Source of the DNA: a virus
IMG/VR virus record: IMGVR_UViG_3300004807_000038
Coordinates: 1 to 46,322 of that record
DNA length: 46,322 nucleotides
Strand: one strand, 5' to 3'
Shown one piece after another: positions 20,301 through 28,036 of this stretch. The notes below the pieces were generated by a model. The model was not told the DNA's origin, made no database searches, and worked only from the letters and a program-made list of their open reading frames with translations. A program made the position numbers and the translations under genes. The stretch's first letter is position 1, and each line of letters begins with the position of its first letter.

Positions 20301-20861
20301 ATGATTATTTATATTCCATATACCTATCTTATTGGATGGTCAAAATACAATATATGGTATTATGGCGTAAGATACGCCAAAGGATGTCAACCCTCAGATT
20401 TATGGACATCTTATTTCACTTCTTCAAAACTTGTTAAAAAGGCTCGATCAGAATATGGCGAGCCTGATATTATCCAAATCCGTAAAACTTTTACAAACGA
20501 AAACAACGCCAGAATATGGGAAACTAAAGTTCTTCGAAGATTGAAAGTTGTTTTAAGAGAAGATTTTATAAATCAAACAGATAATATCGCAATTTCCATA
20601 CAATCTGCTTCAGTTCCAAAACCTGGAACTTCTACCGCCATGATCGGGAATCATAATGCTTCTGGTAACAAAGGCAAAAAACAATCAAAAGATCATATAA
20701 TAAAAAGGACCAGTAAATTAAAAGGAAGAATTTTCTCTCAAGAAACTATAGAAAAAATGAGATTAGCCAAAATTGGCAAAAAACAATCTATAGAAAGTAA
20801 TTTAAAAAGATCAAAAGCTCTAACTGGTAAAAAACGTGGCCCTTATAAGAAAAAGGATTAA
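20301..20861 (+). CDS. GIY-YIG homing endonuclease with NUMOD3-like motif
   Basis: A 186-aa free-standing homing endonuclease, the only rightward gene in the leftward arm. The N-terminus has YTYLIGWSKYNIWYYGVRYA (about 8-27), a GIY-YIG motif variant, and IWETKVLRRL with the metal-binding Glu (about 80-90); the C-terminal part carries two NUMOD3-like repeats (SKDHIIKRTSKLKG and SQETIEKMRLAKIGKK). The start is ATG 20301, eight bases after GGAGG. Codon choice favours AAA, AAT and ATT more than its neighbours, a sign of recent arrival. Confidence 0.75.
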   Translation: MIIYIPYTYLIGWSKYNIWYYGVRYAKGCQPSDLWTSYFTSSKLVKKARSEYGEPDIIQIRKTFTNENNARIWETKVLRRLKVVLREDFINQTDNIAISIQSASVPKPGTSTAMIGNHNASGNKGKKQSKDHIIKRTSKLKGRIFSQETIEKMRLAKIGKKQSIESNLKRSKALTGKKRGPYKKKD

Positions 20862-20869
20862 TCCATGAC

Positions 20870-20890
20870 ATCCCGAATCTCCTTCGGGAT
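20870..20890. terminator. Bidirectional-type hairpin between converging genes
   Basis: ATCCCGAA (20870-20877) pairs with TTCGGGAT (20883-20890) around TCTCC. It follows the homing-endonuclease stop by nine bases. T-runs are weak on both sides (ATTTAT to the right), so termination may be partial. Confidence 0.45.
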
Positions 20891-20895
20891 ATTTA

Positions 20896-21081
20896 TCACT
20901 CATCAAAGTCGAGTTCTTCTTGGTCGATGTCTTCGTAGTAACCTACCAACCCACATATGTTCGAAATAAATTCATGGATGTCTGATATGTCTATACCATC
21001 TAGCTCGTCATCGTCTTCTGTGATCTTATTATCTCTAATAAATTCTCTACAGAGATCAAACAGTTCTGCGTCTACCTTCAT
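20896..21081 (-). CDS. Small acidic phage protein, 61 aa
   Basis: A very acidic protein (ITEDDDELDGIDISDIHEF, DIDQEELDFDE C-terminus). It has no recognised domain. The start overlaps the nuclease stop (ATGA), so it is translated with it. A small acidic partner could be an inhibitor or DNA mimic, but this is speculation. Confidence 0.45.
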   Translation of the reverse strand: MKVDAELFDLCREFIRDNKITEDDDELDGIDISDIHEFISNICGLVGYYEDIDQEELDFDE

Positions 21082-21590
21082 TTGTTCTTCTCCTTATTAA
21101 GATAGTCCGAGCACTGTTCTTCCATGTCGTCAAACTTTCCACAATACGTCTTGATCCAGTCTGTCTTAATCATTTCTTGTGCTTCGTCTACAGTGATGAT
21201 ACCGTCACAGATCTCACGATGCAGTCTATTCTCTAGCTTATCTTTAACGTGGGCGTTCCACGGCTTGGTCTCATAAGACTGCGGCCATAGATTCTTAATA
21301 TCGTTAGAACCGCCGAGTTCTAGCGAGATGAGATGATCAATCTCAAACTTCTCTCTAGTGCGATCTAGATGATACAAGTCGAAAGCCTGCTGCTTAGTTC
21401 TACTCGAAACGTTTCTTACAGATCCAGAATAGCCAGAAAGACAGATGTTCTCTCTAGTTCCTCTTGGATCCGCAACTCCAGGAGTCATCACTGGATTAGG
21501 TAGAATAGGCGATACTACTATTGGATCGCCAAAAGCAGTACCACACGATAAGAAAGCAAATAAGACTGCGAATTTAAATCTATTAATCAT
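21078..21590 (-). CDS. Exported HNH-type nuclease
   Basis: A 170-aa protein with a Sec signal peptide (NRFKFAVLFAFLSCGTAFG, cleavage near residue 21). The body contains FEIDHLISLELGGSNDIKNLWPQ (about 82-104), the DH-I-L-LGG-N-LWPQ signature of an HNH-type endonuclease found in secreted bacterial nucleases, and paired cysteines in the C-terminal part. It would act in the periplasm. Possible jobs: degrading incoming DNA of competing phages or scavenging nucleotides. It sits in the operon of NrdJ and ThyX. Confidence 0.72.
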   Translation of the reverse strand: MINRFKFAVLFAFLSCGTAFGDPIVVSPILPNPVMTPGVADPRGTRENICLSGYSGSVRNVSSRTKQQAFDLYHLDRTREKFEIDHLISLELGGSNDIKNLWPQSYETKPWNAHVKDKLENRLHREICDGIITVDEAQEMIKTDWIKTYCGKFDDMEEQCSDYLNKEKNK

Positions 21591-21804
21591 TCTTTTTCTC
21601 TTCTATTAATTGTTTTATATCCACCACCATTTCATTCTCTATAAGGTTGATACAAATCGTTGTTATTTCAATATCTTTTCTTATAAAGAACATCTTTTGA
21701 TTTAGGATCTCCAGCTGTTCTTTATAATATGCTAGCTCTTTTTCTTTTCTAGCCTTAGTCTCATAGATATCAGTGAGTAGGATTATCTTACTATTCCCTG
21801 TCAT
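21583..21804 (-). CDS. Coiled-coil phage protein, 73 aa
   Basis: Function unknown. The central region (about 15-60, KARKEKELAYYKEQLEILNQK) is strongly helical with heptad-like Leu/Ile spacing, likely a short coiled coil. It overlaps both neighbours by 8 and 14 bases. Confidence 0.45.
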   Translation of the reverse strand: MTGNSKIILLTDIYETKARKEKELAYYKEQLEILNQKMFFIRKDIEITTICINLIENEMVVDIKQLIEEKKND

Positions 21805-21982
21805 GTTCCTTTTTCATTTTCCTATAGACAGCAGCGCCATACGCCTCTTCATAGAAGTCTTCTAGGCAGCCTGGATCTTGTATCTTAACTTCTTTAGAAG
21901 AGGCGATCTTAATGTCGGACACAGCTGTTCTATACCCTTCTTCGTATCCAGCTTTATAGCCGTTGTTCCAGTCGTCGTTCAT
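21791..21982 (-). CDS. Small phage protein, 63 aa
   Basis: Function unknown. The N-terminal NDDWNNGYKAGYEEGYRTAVSD has a repeated GY(K/E)xGY pattern, often seen in short helical proteins. The start overlaps the stop of NrdJ as ATGA (ATATGA), so it is translated with it. Confidence 0.45.
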   Translation of the reverse strand: MNDDWNNGYKAGYEEGYRTAVSDIKIASSKEVKIQDPGCLEDFYEEAYGAAVYRKMKKEHDRE

Positions 21983-23862
21983 ATCTCACAACTCCCAGCT
22001 GTGCACGCTAGCGTCTGCGCCCCTTCAACTTGATCAGTCAACTCGATTAGAGAGTCCCAGTCGACCGTTGTTGGGATATTTATAATAGCAGCTTCGTATT
22101 CTTCTTTAGTGATAGTCTCGTATGGAGCCTGTCTATAAGTGCCGCCGTCGTATGGAAGGAACGACACGCCAGACATCTCCTCAAAGTGATCGTATACCCA
22201 AGCGCCGACTCTTGGCCACTCTTCCTCTTTCACGTTGATGGTGACGGAAGGCTTGTGCTCACACCAGTGACGCTGGTACTTCAACCAGAGCTCTAGATGC
22301 TTAATGGCGTCTACTTCTTCTCTTACTATTGAGCCTTCTGGTAGTTTCATTGGAAACGAAAAGACAGTAGTAGAGTGAGGCTTAGTAACATCAGGCTCAT
22401 GAGGAACGCCAGCATCGATAAGATGTTTAGTAAGGGGATCTTTGTTGTCAGACCGTACGCGACGAATATAATAGCGGTCGTGACCTGGATGAATACCGGA
22501 AGGACTAAGAACAAGTTGGCTAACAGTTCCGGATGGTTTAACACAGGTGATAGCAGTTGACTGATTGATTCCAAGTTTCTCACTCCATTCTTTATTCGCG
22601 TCGATAGCGACCTGCTTCAACTTCTCAAGACGAGCCGGTAGATCCGGATCTTCAGGATCGTTCATAAGAGGTGAGTCGTAGATGCCTGTAAACGACACGC
22701 CTAACAGTCTCTCTTCTTCAGTATTCTTCTGCCATATCTTGCGAAGATACGGAAAGTCGGTCATCGTCGATTGAAACGTTCCCAATACTGCCGCGACTCT
22801 AATCTTTCTTGCAAGAGTTCTTTCAGTGTCATCAGCTCTGATAACGACTTCCGTGAGATTGCAGAATTGATAAGGTCTGAGGATAATCTCTGAACAGGGG
22901 TTAGTTCCGAATTCAAACGATGGATCTCTGCGGCCGTTCTTTTTAGCGACACGTTGCGATGCAGCACGGCTAAATATGCCTCTTTCTCCTGACTTGGACT
23001 CGTAGATTGATAGCCACTCTTGCATGAACTGTCCGACTTCGGGCTTCTCTGTGTAAACTGCTGAATTATTTGAAAGAGCTCTTTGAACATTTGCTTCCCA
23101 CCATTGACCTGCTTTTGCATGACGCATTCTATCGTCAGAAAGATTAGAGAGTGAAATCATGGCGGAACGACGCACGCCACCGACGACTACCACCTCGCCG
23201 ATCTTACACATGATATCGTGACACTCTAGCGAAGTCAACTTGCGGCCATGAGCGTTCTTAAATATGCGAACGATAAACTTGAACAGCTCGTTAAGTGGTT
23301 CTGGACCAGAAGAGCGTCCGCCGAACGTCTTAAGAACGGACCCGGCAGGACGAAGTTTAGACACGTCCCACTTTGGGATCTCACCGGTATACAACAGTGC
23401 GATCAACATACGCAGCGCCTTTGCCCAACCCTCTTTAGAGTCTCTAACTGTGATTAGTGTGTCACAGTCGTATAGTTGTTCTGGAATTTCCGGTAATTTA
23501 TTAACGTACTGACGCTCAACTGAGAAGCCAACACCGGTGCCGTTCATAAGAATACACATGGCCTCATCGAACGCTTTAGGGTCGTCAATAGGTAGGTATG
23601 AACAGTTGTAGCCGGCGACATTGTCGCGATCTAGAGCCTTACCCGCCGTCATAAGTGCGCGCATAGACGGCATCACTTCAAGATTAAAAATAGCGTTGAA
23701 TACTTCTTTCTTTAGAGACGCGTCGTCGACACCTACCTTGTCGAACATGTAGTCGACGTAGCGCTGGACTGTCTCTTGCCAATGTTCTCTACGATTTAAT
23801 TCTGGAAGATATCTTGCGTATCTGGACTTGTGAATATATTGCTGGTAAACGTTCATTGACAT
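21979..23862 (-). CDS. nrdJ: Adenosylcobalamin-dependent ribonucleotide reductase (class II)
   Basis: A 627-aa monomeric class II RNR that makes deoxyribonucleotides using a cobalamin-derived thiyl radical. AGYNCSYLP (about 83-91) supplies one redox Cys, GTNPCSEII (about 324-332) the radical Cys and Glu, and CNLTEVV the second; the C-terminus ends CTAGSCEI, a Cys pair that would hand over electrons. It is shorter than Lactobacillus RTPR, so part of the allosteric region is reduced. Out-of-frame ORFs inside are spurious. Confidence 0.88.
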   Translation of the reverse strand: MSMNVYQQYIHKSRYARYLPELNRREHWQETVQRYVDYMFDKVGVDDASLKKEVFNAIFNLEVMPSMRALMTAGKALDRDNVAGYNCSYLPIDDPKAFDEAMCILMNGTGVGFSVERQYVNKLPEIPEQLYDCDTLITVRDSKEGWAKALRMLIALLYTGEIPKWDVSKLRPAGSVLKTFGGRSSGPEPLNELFKFIVRIFKNAHGRKLTSLECHDIMCKIGEVVVVGGVRRSAMISLSNLSDDRMRHAKAGQWWEANVQRALSNNSAVYTEKPEVGQFMQEWLSIYESKSGERGIFSRAASQRVAKKNGRRDPSFEFGTNPCSEIILRPYQFCNLTEVVIRADDTERTLARKIRVAAVLGTFQSTMTDFPYLRKIWQKNTEEERLLGVSFTGIYDSPLMNDPEDPDLPARLEKLKQVAIDANKEWSEKLGINQSTAITCVKPSGTVSQLVLSPSGIHPGHDRYYIRRVRSDNKDPLTKHLIDAGVPHEPDVTKPHSTTVFSFPMKLPEGSIVREEVDAIKHLELWLKYQRHWCEHKPSVTINVKEEEWPRVGAWVYDHFEEMSGVSFLPYDGGTYRQAPYETITKEEYEAAIINIPTTVDWDSLIELTDQVEGAQTLACTAGSCEI

Positions 23863-23894
23863 TCTTCTATCCTTCGTACTTAAATTCGTTGTAA

Positions 23895-24587
23895 TTATTT
23901 CTTCACATCTTTTAATGACGGAAATTCTTTAACTAATTGACTCCAAGCGCTACTAGCTACTTCGCGATGTTCTTTCTGAGTTCCTTCTGACATTCTTATA
24001 TCGCAGTAGTGTATCCAAGATCTAAGCGTGCCATTCATATACATTCTAGAAATAGTCAAACCTTCTGGTAATACCGCTCTTGCCTGTTCTTTTGCAATAC
24101 CGTTTGCTATTGCCCACTTATAGCCAAGAATACATTCGTGAATCAACTGCTCTTGTTTTACCTTCCAGTCTCTATGTAACTCTTTATCTCCAGTTTCAAT
24201 AGAATTTTGTCTATTCTTTGTATCTTGCAGACGCGCTTCTCTAATACCAAAACCTAAATCTGAAGTTGGATCGGCGTAGCGCTGACTGAATTCTTGAAAT
24301 GTAAATGAGCGATGTCTGAGAATCTGGCGAGCGATGTCGCGTGTGGTATTTATCTCCATGACTATATTGACCATCTCAAATGGAGACCAGTGCTTATTTT
24401 TAACAAGATACTTTAGTAGCTTATCAGCAGTGAGATGGTTGTTCTGGTTAGACGGGTTAGACACCCTAGCGACGTATGCGACGAACTCATCGACCGTCAG
24501 GGCTCTCTGTCTATTGTAGAACCATTTAGAATACTCTGTCTCATATAACTTAGGCTGTGTAACAGCGACGATCTTAGCGTCATTCAT
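23895..24587 (-). CDS. thyX: Flavin-dependent thymidylate synthase
   Basis: A 230-aa ThyX that methylates dUMP with FAD and methylene-THF. The signature RHRSFTFQEFSQRYA (about 91-105) matches RHR-x7-S-RY; RAVLPEGLTISRMYMNGTLRSW (about 169-190) is the second conserved block. It acts with the RNR upstream to supply dTTP. AAGGAACATCGC lies before the ATG. Confidence 0.93.
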   Translation of the reverse strand: MNDAKIVAVTQPKLYETEYSKWFYNRQRALTVDEFVAYVARVSNPSNQNNHLTADKLLKYLVKNKHWSPFEMVNIVMEINTTRDIARQILRHRSFTFQEFSQRYADPTSDLGFGIREARLQDTKNRQNSIETGDKELHRDWKVKQEQLIHECILGYKWAIANGIAKEQARAVLPEGLTISRMYMNGTLRSWIHYCDIRMSEGTQKEHREVASSAWSQLVKEFPSLKDVKK

Positions 24588-24598
24588 GCGATGTTCCT

Positions 24599-25378
24599 TT
24601 ATAATTTAAATATGTCTAGCTCGGCCGTATCTTTATCTATAAGGAAAGAGACCATAGAGTATCTCACAGTATGCTCAGGCCACTCGTCTGGATAGAAGTT
24701 CGGCGCGTGAAAGTTTCTACCACAGTACACCACTGCGCTGTTGTACTCACTCGGCAGAGCCCCGTATCGCTCCCAGTGTTCGCTGTCTCTTATGCCGGTC
24801 CACGGCACGTCGGTAAACTGGTCGTACTTTAGCAGCTTGTGAAGCAGCGTGTAGTCGTCTTCAGGAATGCTAGCCGAGTCAAAGTACTCTCTGTCTTCTA
24901 CCTTAAATTTATACAGTCCTGTACCGCAGTCCGGCATGTCTTTAGTCAACCATAGATTGGCCACGTAGTGCAGCGGGTCGTAGTGCGGCATGTCCTTGGC
25001 TAGCATTCCCTTATAGAATATGTTCGTGCTGTTTATCCACTCATAGGACTTAATGACCGAGGTGTCTCCGGTCATCACTCGATAGGCTCTAGTCCACAGC
25101 GCAGTCAGAAGACTAAAGTCAAAGAAGTTTAAATTCTGTCTAAACCCTGGATTCATGAAGCGAACTGAGCCGCCGTACGCGGGATATCGCTTGAGGATGT
25201 TGATGAACATCTCTGGATTCTGAAGTACGTTCTTGATGACGCAGTACTTCATCCTACTGACTGGATGCTCCATATATGAGAAGTGTATGTTAGGACTTAT
25301 CTTAAACGCCTCCACCATGCTCATCCTGTCGATGGCTGCGGAGAAACCGTTTAGATTAAGTAGGTCTAACTCATTCAT
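24599..25378 (-). CDS. DUF6445-like protein, possible 2OG-Fe(II) oxygenase
   Basis: A 259-aa conserved phage protein. HYDPLHYVANLWLTKDMPDCGTGLYKF (about 133-159) has the HxD..A-LWL...GTG arrangement of dioxygenase-like proteins, and HAPNFYPDEWPEH (about 226-238) has His residues in a distal position. Assignment to the DUF6445-type oxygenase group is likely but not certain. The start is ATG 25378; the TTG before it is not needed. Confidence 0.55.
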   Translation of the reverse strand: MNELDLLNLNGFSAAIDRMSMVEAFKISPNIHFSYMEHPVSRMKYCVIKNVLQNPEMFINILKRYPAYGGSVRFMNPGFRQNLNFFDFSLLTALWTRAYRVMTGDTSVIKSYEWINSTNIFYKGMLAKDMPHYDPLHYVANLWLTKDMPDCGTGLYKFKVEDREYFDSASIPEDDYTLLHKLLKYDQFTDVPWTGIRDSEHWERYGALPSEYNSAVVYCGRNFHAPNFYPDEWPEHTVRYSMVSFLIDKDTAELDIFKL

Positions 25379-25625
25379 CAATTATCTCATAGGTCTGATC
25401 GAATATCGCAGGAGCGCACGGATAGAACTCGCCGGCTACACCCTTGATTATGTAGTCGTGGAGTCGCGCGGTCATGACTCCCTCTAGCGTCATAATCTGT
25501 ATATATGGCTCAAAGTTATCGTCGCGCTTGATGAGCAGACCCTTACACCACTTTGCTACAAAATCATAGTTCTCTATAGTGAGTCTATGAGCCTCGATCT
25601 CTACCGGTTTCTTTCGCGCCCTCAT
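25371..25625 (-). CDS. PGDYG-like small phage protein
   Basis: An 84-aa protein of the common phage type MRARKKPVEIEA...TLEGVMTA..HDYIIKGVAGEFYPCAP..F..TYE, related to PGDYG-domain proteins. It is beta-rich, without known catalytic residues. It lies between primase and the DUF6445-like gene and overlaps both. Confidence 0.65.
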   Translation of the reverse strand: MRARKKPVEIEAHRLTIENYDFVAKWCKGLLIKRDDNFEPYIQIMTLEGVMTARLHDYIIKGVAGEFYPCAPAIFDQTYEIIDE

Positions 25626-26647
25626 GCCTTACTCCACTTCTGCAGCGCCAACTTGGCTGCCAAATCGCTGTACGTGTTCTGTTTAATTATATGACCGATA
25701 AAGTCGGTGCTTAGACCGGCTAGAACCATGTCGTTGACGTCTTTGTGCTCCATGTTATCCGGCCATATGACCACCTTATACCCGTTCATGATCGCCTTGT
25801 CTATCTTCTTAAACGTCTCTCTAGATCTAGGCTCGTTGTCATAAACTATCACCAGCTGAGATCGATCAAACCCGCGAACTGCAGATATAAGATCGCCACC
25901 TGCAGTTGCAATACTATTGTCAACAAACATAGAGTCGATCGGACCTTCCAAGACAGGAATGAGTCTTGCACGATCAACATTGTCGAGACCGAAGACTTTA
26001 GGTACGTCATCGCGCAGTACAATTGTAATGTACTTAACGTGTGAGTTCTTTTTAAGAGATCTTCCTTGGAAGGCATGCACGGTCTTATTAACGTCCAGAA
26101 AAGGTATAAGAAGACGCGTCTCATCGTGAGCCAGAGACTCAGCTGAAAACTTGTCGGGAAGAAGAGTATTGACATAGTGCATAAAATTAGGACAGCAGAA
26201 AAGTCTTGCATGGTAGGCATTAGGTATCTTTCTAGATTCAACAAACTTTTTCATCGGATGATCAGCGGAAAGCTGAGACACCTTCTTTAAACCCTTCAAA
26301 GGACCCGATGACATGAACACCGGTTTCTTCATCTTTTCTACAAACTTCTCGTACTCGTCCTGCTCTTTAGTCTTAGTGCCGGCCAGTCGCTCGAGTCTAA
26401 AGTCGTTGTACAGGACCTGATCTACCGCCTTGATGAAATTCGGCACAGACAGGGTTATAGAGCAGTTGTGGCAGTAGTATACGGACTTTCCCTGTTTCTC
26501 GATTATGAAACCACGAGCCTTACTGCTTACCCTCTTTGAGTCTCCGCAGATAGGACATGAAAAGTTATACATACTTCCGGACTTCCTCTTGAAGTTCCGT
26601 AAGCGACTGCTCAACAACCCTATGTACTTATGTTCTAACCAATCCAT
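25622..26647 (-). CDS. 61: DNA primase gp61
   Basis: A 341-aa T4-type primase. The N-terminal zinc-binding set is CPICGDS (about 31-37) with YYCHNC (about 57-62); the TOPRIM core includes VLEGPIDSMF (about 227-236) and VIVYDNEPR (about 264-272). It makes short RNA primers for lagging-strand synthesis with gp41. The length matches T4 gp61 (342 aa). The leader carries a hairpin that can cover its AGGA site (see 26654-26690). Confidence 0.93.
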   Translation of the reverse strand: MDWLEHKYIGLLSSRLRNFKRKSGSMYNFSCPICGDSKRVSSKARGFIIEKQGKSVYYCHNCSITLSVPNFIKAVDQVLYNDFRLERLAGTKTKEQDEYEKFVEKMKKPVFMSSGPLKGLKKVSQLSADHPMKKFVESRKIPNAYHARLFCCPNFMHYVNTLLPDKFSAESLAHDETRLLIPFLDVNKTVHAFQGRSLKKNSHVKYITIVLRDDVPKVFGLDNVDRARLIPVLEGPIDSMFVDNSIATAGGDLISAVRGFDRSQLVIVYDNEPRSRETFKKIDKAIMNGYKVVIWPDNMEHKDVNDMVLAGLSTDFIGHIIKQNTYSDLAAKLALQKWSKA

Positions 26648-26653
26648 AATATA

Positions 26654-26690
26654 TCCTAGTATTAATGTGTCATAGACTATTATACTAGGA
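26654..26690 (-). promoter_or_regulatory. Inverted repeat overlapping the primase promoter and ribosome-binding site
   Basis: TCCTAGTAT and ATACTAGGA (9 bp perfect, arms 26682-26690 and 26654-26662, 19-nt loop). The downstream arm contains the AGGA that precedes the primase ATG by six bases. The upstream arm overlaps the TATAAT box, so transcripts started there (about 26672) lack that arm and leave AGGA free, while read-through RNA from the upstream genes would fold and hide it. Confidence 0.6.
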
Positions 26691-26707
26691 TTTTATAAAT
26701 CTGTAAA
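26679..26707 (-). promoter_or_regulatory. Sigma-70-type promoter TTTACA-17-TATAAT for primase
   Basis: Leftward -35 TTTACA (26707-26702), 17-bp spacer, perfect TATAAT (26684-26679). It drives primase and probably the genes after it through thyX and nrdJ. The -10 lies inside one arm of the inverted repeat. Confidence 0.8.
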
Positions 26708-26713
26708 CAAAAA

Positions 26714-27088
26714 TTAATGTAAGTTGAGGATTCTTAGTATGCTAGGACCATAAGCCATTATAAACGCAACGACTGCCAGACCACCACCGTACTTCCACAT
26801 GATCTTTTCCATGTCGGCTATCTTCTCAGATAGGCGCTCGGTCTGCTCTACGTTCTGCTGCTTTATGGTCTCTAATTTGTCGTTGATTGTTTCGAAGCGA
26901 AGTTCTAACTCTTCCCTTCTTCTCTCAGCTGATATCTCTACGTTATTCAGCTGCTTTTCTTGGTGATTGAGCCTCTGGTCGTGGACTGCAATCATCTTGC
27001 TGAGATCTGAAGATATGCTCGTGAGTCGATCTACGACTTCCTCGAGTCTATCCTGTCTTCTCTCGTAAGTAGAATAATTCTCTGGCAT
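26714..27088 (-). CDS. Coiled-coil protein with C-terminal membrane anchor
   Basis: A 124-aa protein. Residues about 10-95 are a long coiled coil rich in E, R, Q and L (ERRQDRLEEVVDRL... ERRREELELRFETIND), and residues 101-118 (GGGLAVVAFIMAYGPSIL) a single membrane segment. The layout resembles XhlA-type phage proteins. Role unknown; a membrane-attached spacer or lysis component are options. Confidence 0.55.
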   Translation of the reverse strand: MPENYSTYERRQDRLEEVVDRLTSISSDLSKMIAVHDQRLNHQEKQLNNVEISAERRREELELRFETINDKLETIKQQNVEQTERLSEKIADMEKIMWKYGGGLAVVAFIMAYGPSILRILNLH

Positions 27089-27094
27089 TAGTGA

Positions 27095-27625
27095 CTACCT
27101 CTTGTCTGATTTTCTGTCGTTCTTATAGTCACTACCTATAATGTCTCTCAGACCCTTTACTTTATTTATAATAGGCTTTCTCTTTAACATTGGTTTTAAT
27201 AGTGGATCAAATCCTTGTATAGGACCGGAACTAGACGCGCCCATACCTCCAGCACCGACAGCGTTGGCCGCCATGCCGTCTTCCATCATATTCGCCTTAA
27301 CGGCTTTATCTTTAAAAACATGTGGATATTTAATATCAAACTTTCTCATCAGTCTTCCTGCCATTTCATTGGCATTATCTTCTTTCCATTTATCGCTTCC
27401 AGATTTTTGACCACAGTGGATTAGCTCGTGGGCGATGGTTCTCATGATATCTATTGGATGTCTATCGGTCACTCTAACGTATATATCTTTCTTATTAGTG
27501 TGGCCAAACGCATCCATCTTGTTCTCAGAACTACCTACAAAATGAATCTTAGGAAGCGCTTTGATGCCGAGCTCTTTAGCTGCAAACTTTATGAATAGAT
27601 TTAAATGATCCATATTTGCCGGCAT
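27095..27625 (-). CDS. Zincin-type metallopeptidase domain protein
   Basis: A 176-aa protein with TIAHELIHCGQ (about 63-73), the HExxH zinc motif, and a downstream Glu in NANEMAGRLMRKF (about 84-96) as the likely third ligand. The C-terminal third is glycine/alanine-rich and basic. T4-like phages often carry such a gene near the tail-fibre region. Whether it cleaves virion or host proteins is unknown. Confidence 0.65.
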   Translation of the reverse strand: MPANMDHLNLFIKFAAKELGIKALPKIHFVGSSENKMDAFGHTNKKDIYVRVTDRHPIDIMRTIAHELIHCGQKSGSDKWKEDNANEMAGRLMRKFDIKYPHVFKDKAVKANMMEDGMAANAVGAGGMGASSSGPIQGFDPLLKPMLKRKPIINKVKGLRDIIGSDYKNDRKSDKR

Positions 27626-28017
27626 CAGACTTTCCTTAGTTTGTCTATTATTACAGAATCCATTTCTATGGCGTCAGTGACAACGACTTCTTCTTCGCCG
27701 ACGTCGTATATCTTTTCTGCCATTATATTTAATAAGACTAAAAATGGTTTTATATACTTCATCTGCTTGCTGAGCTTTAGGTATAAAATCTTATTTAGTA
27801 CTTCAGGCCCAAAACAATTATTGAGAACGATGATATGATTCAGGATCAAGCGCTCCTTCAGATCATCGTTCTCAATATATCTAGTTATCAATTTTTTAAT
27901 ATATTTTACTCTGTTTAGATCTTCAACAAACTCTTCAGTGGTATAGTATCTCTTACCATTATAGTGTTGAGCACAGAATACAAGATAGTTATCATTAGTC
28001 AACTTTTCATTGTTCAT
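27625..28017 (-). CDS. Conserved T4-type phage protein upstream of the metallopeptidase
   Basis: A 130-aa helical protein. YYTTEEFVEDLNRVKYIKKLITRY (about 24-47), LKERLILNHIIVLNNCFGPEVLNKILYLKL (about 53-82) and YIKPFLVLLNIM (about 88-99) recur in homologues of T4-like phages of cyanobacteria, where the gene lies among structural genes. Function is unknown. One-base overlap with the next gene. Confidence 0.6.
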   Translation of the reverse strand: MNNEKLTNDNYLVFCAQHYNGKRYYTTEEFVEDLNRVKYIKKLITRYIENDDLKERLILNHIIVLNNCFGPEVLNKILYLKLSKQMKYIKPFLVLLNIMAEKIYDVGEEEVVVTDAIEMDSVIIDKLRKV

Positions 28018-28036
28018 TATATTTTCTTATTTGTTA

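Noticed and set aside
22077-22084. TATAAATA (leftward) inside nrdJ
   Set aside because: Located near the 3' end of nrdJ within codons; the next gene begins about 100 bp later, so a role is possible but not supported by anything else.
22347-23120. Out-of-frame ORFs inside nrdJ suggesting a frameshift
   Set aside because: The nrdJ frame is open over 627 codons with all motifs in order; the others are shadows.
27163-27170. TATAAATA (leftward) inside the metallopeptidase gene
   Set aside because: It is 75 bp before the next start and in coding sequence; could be real, but the AT-rich context makes chance likely.
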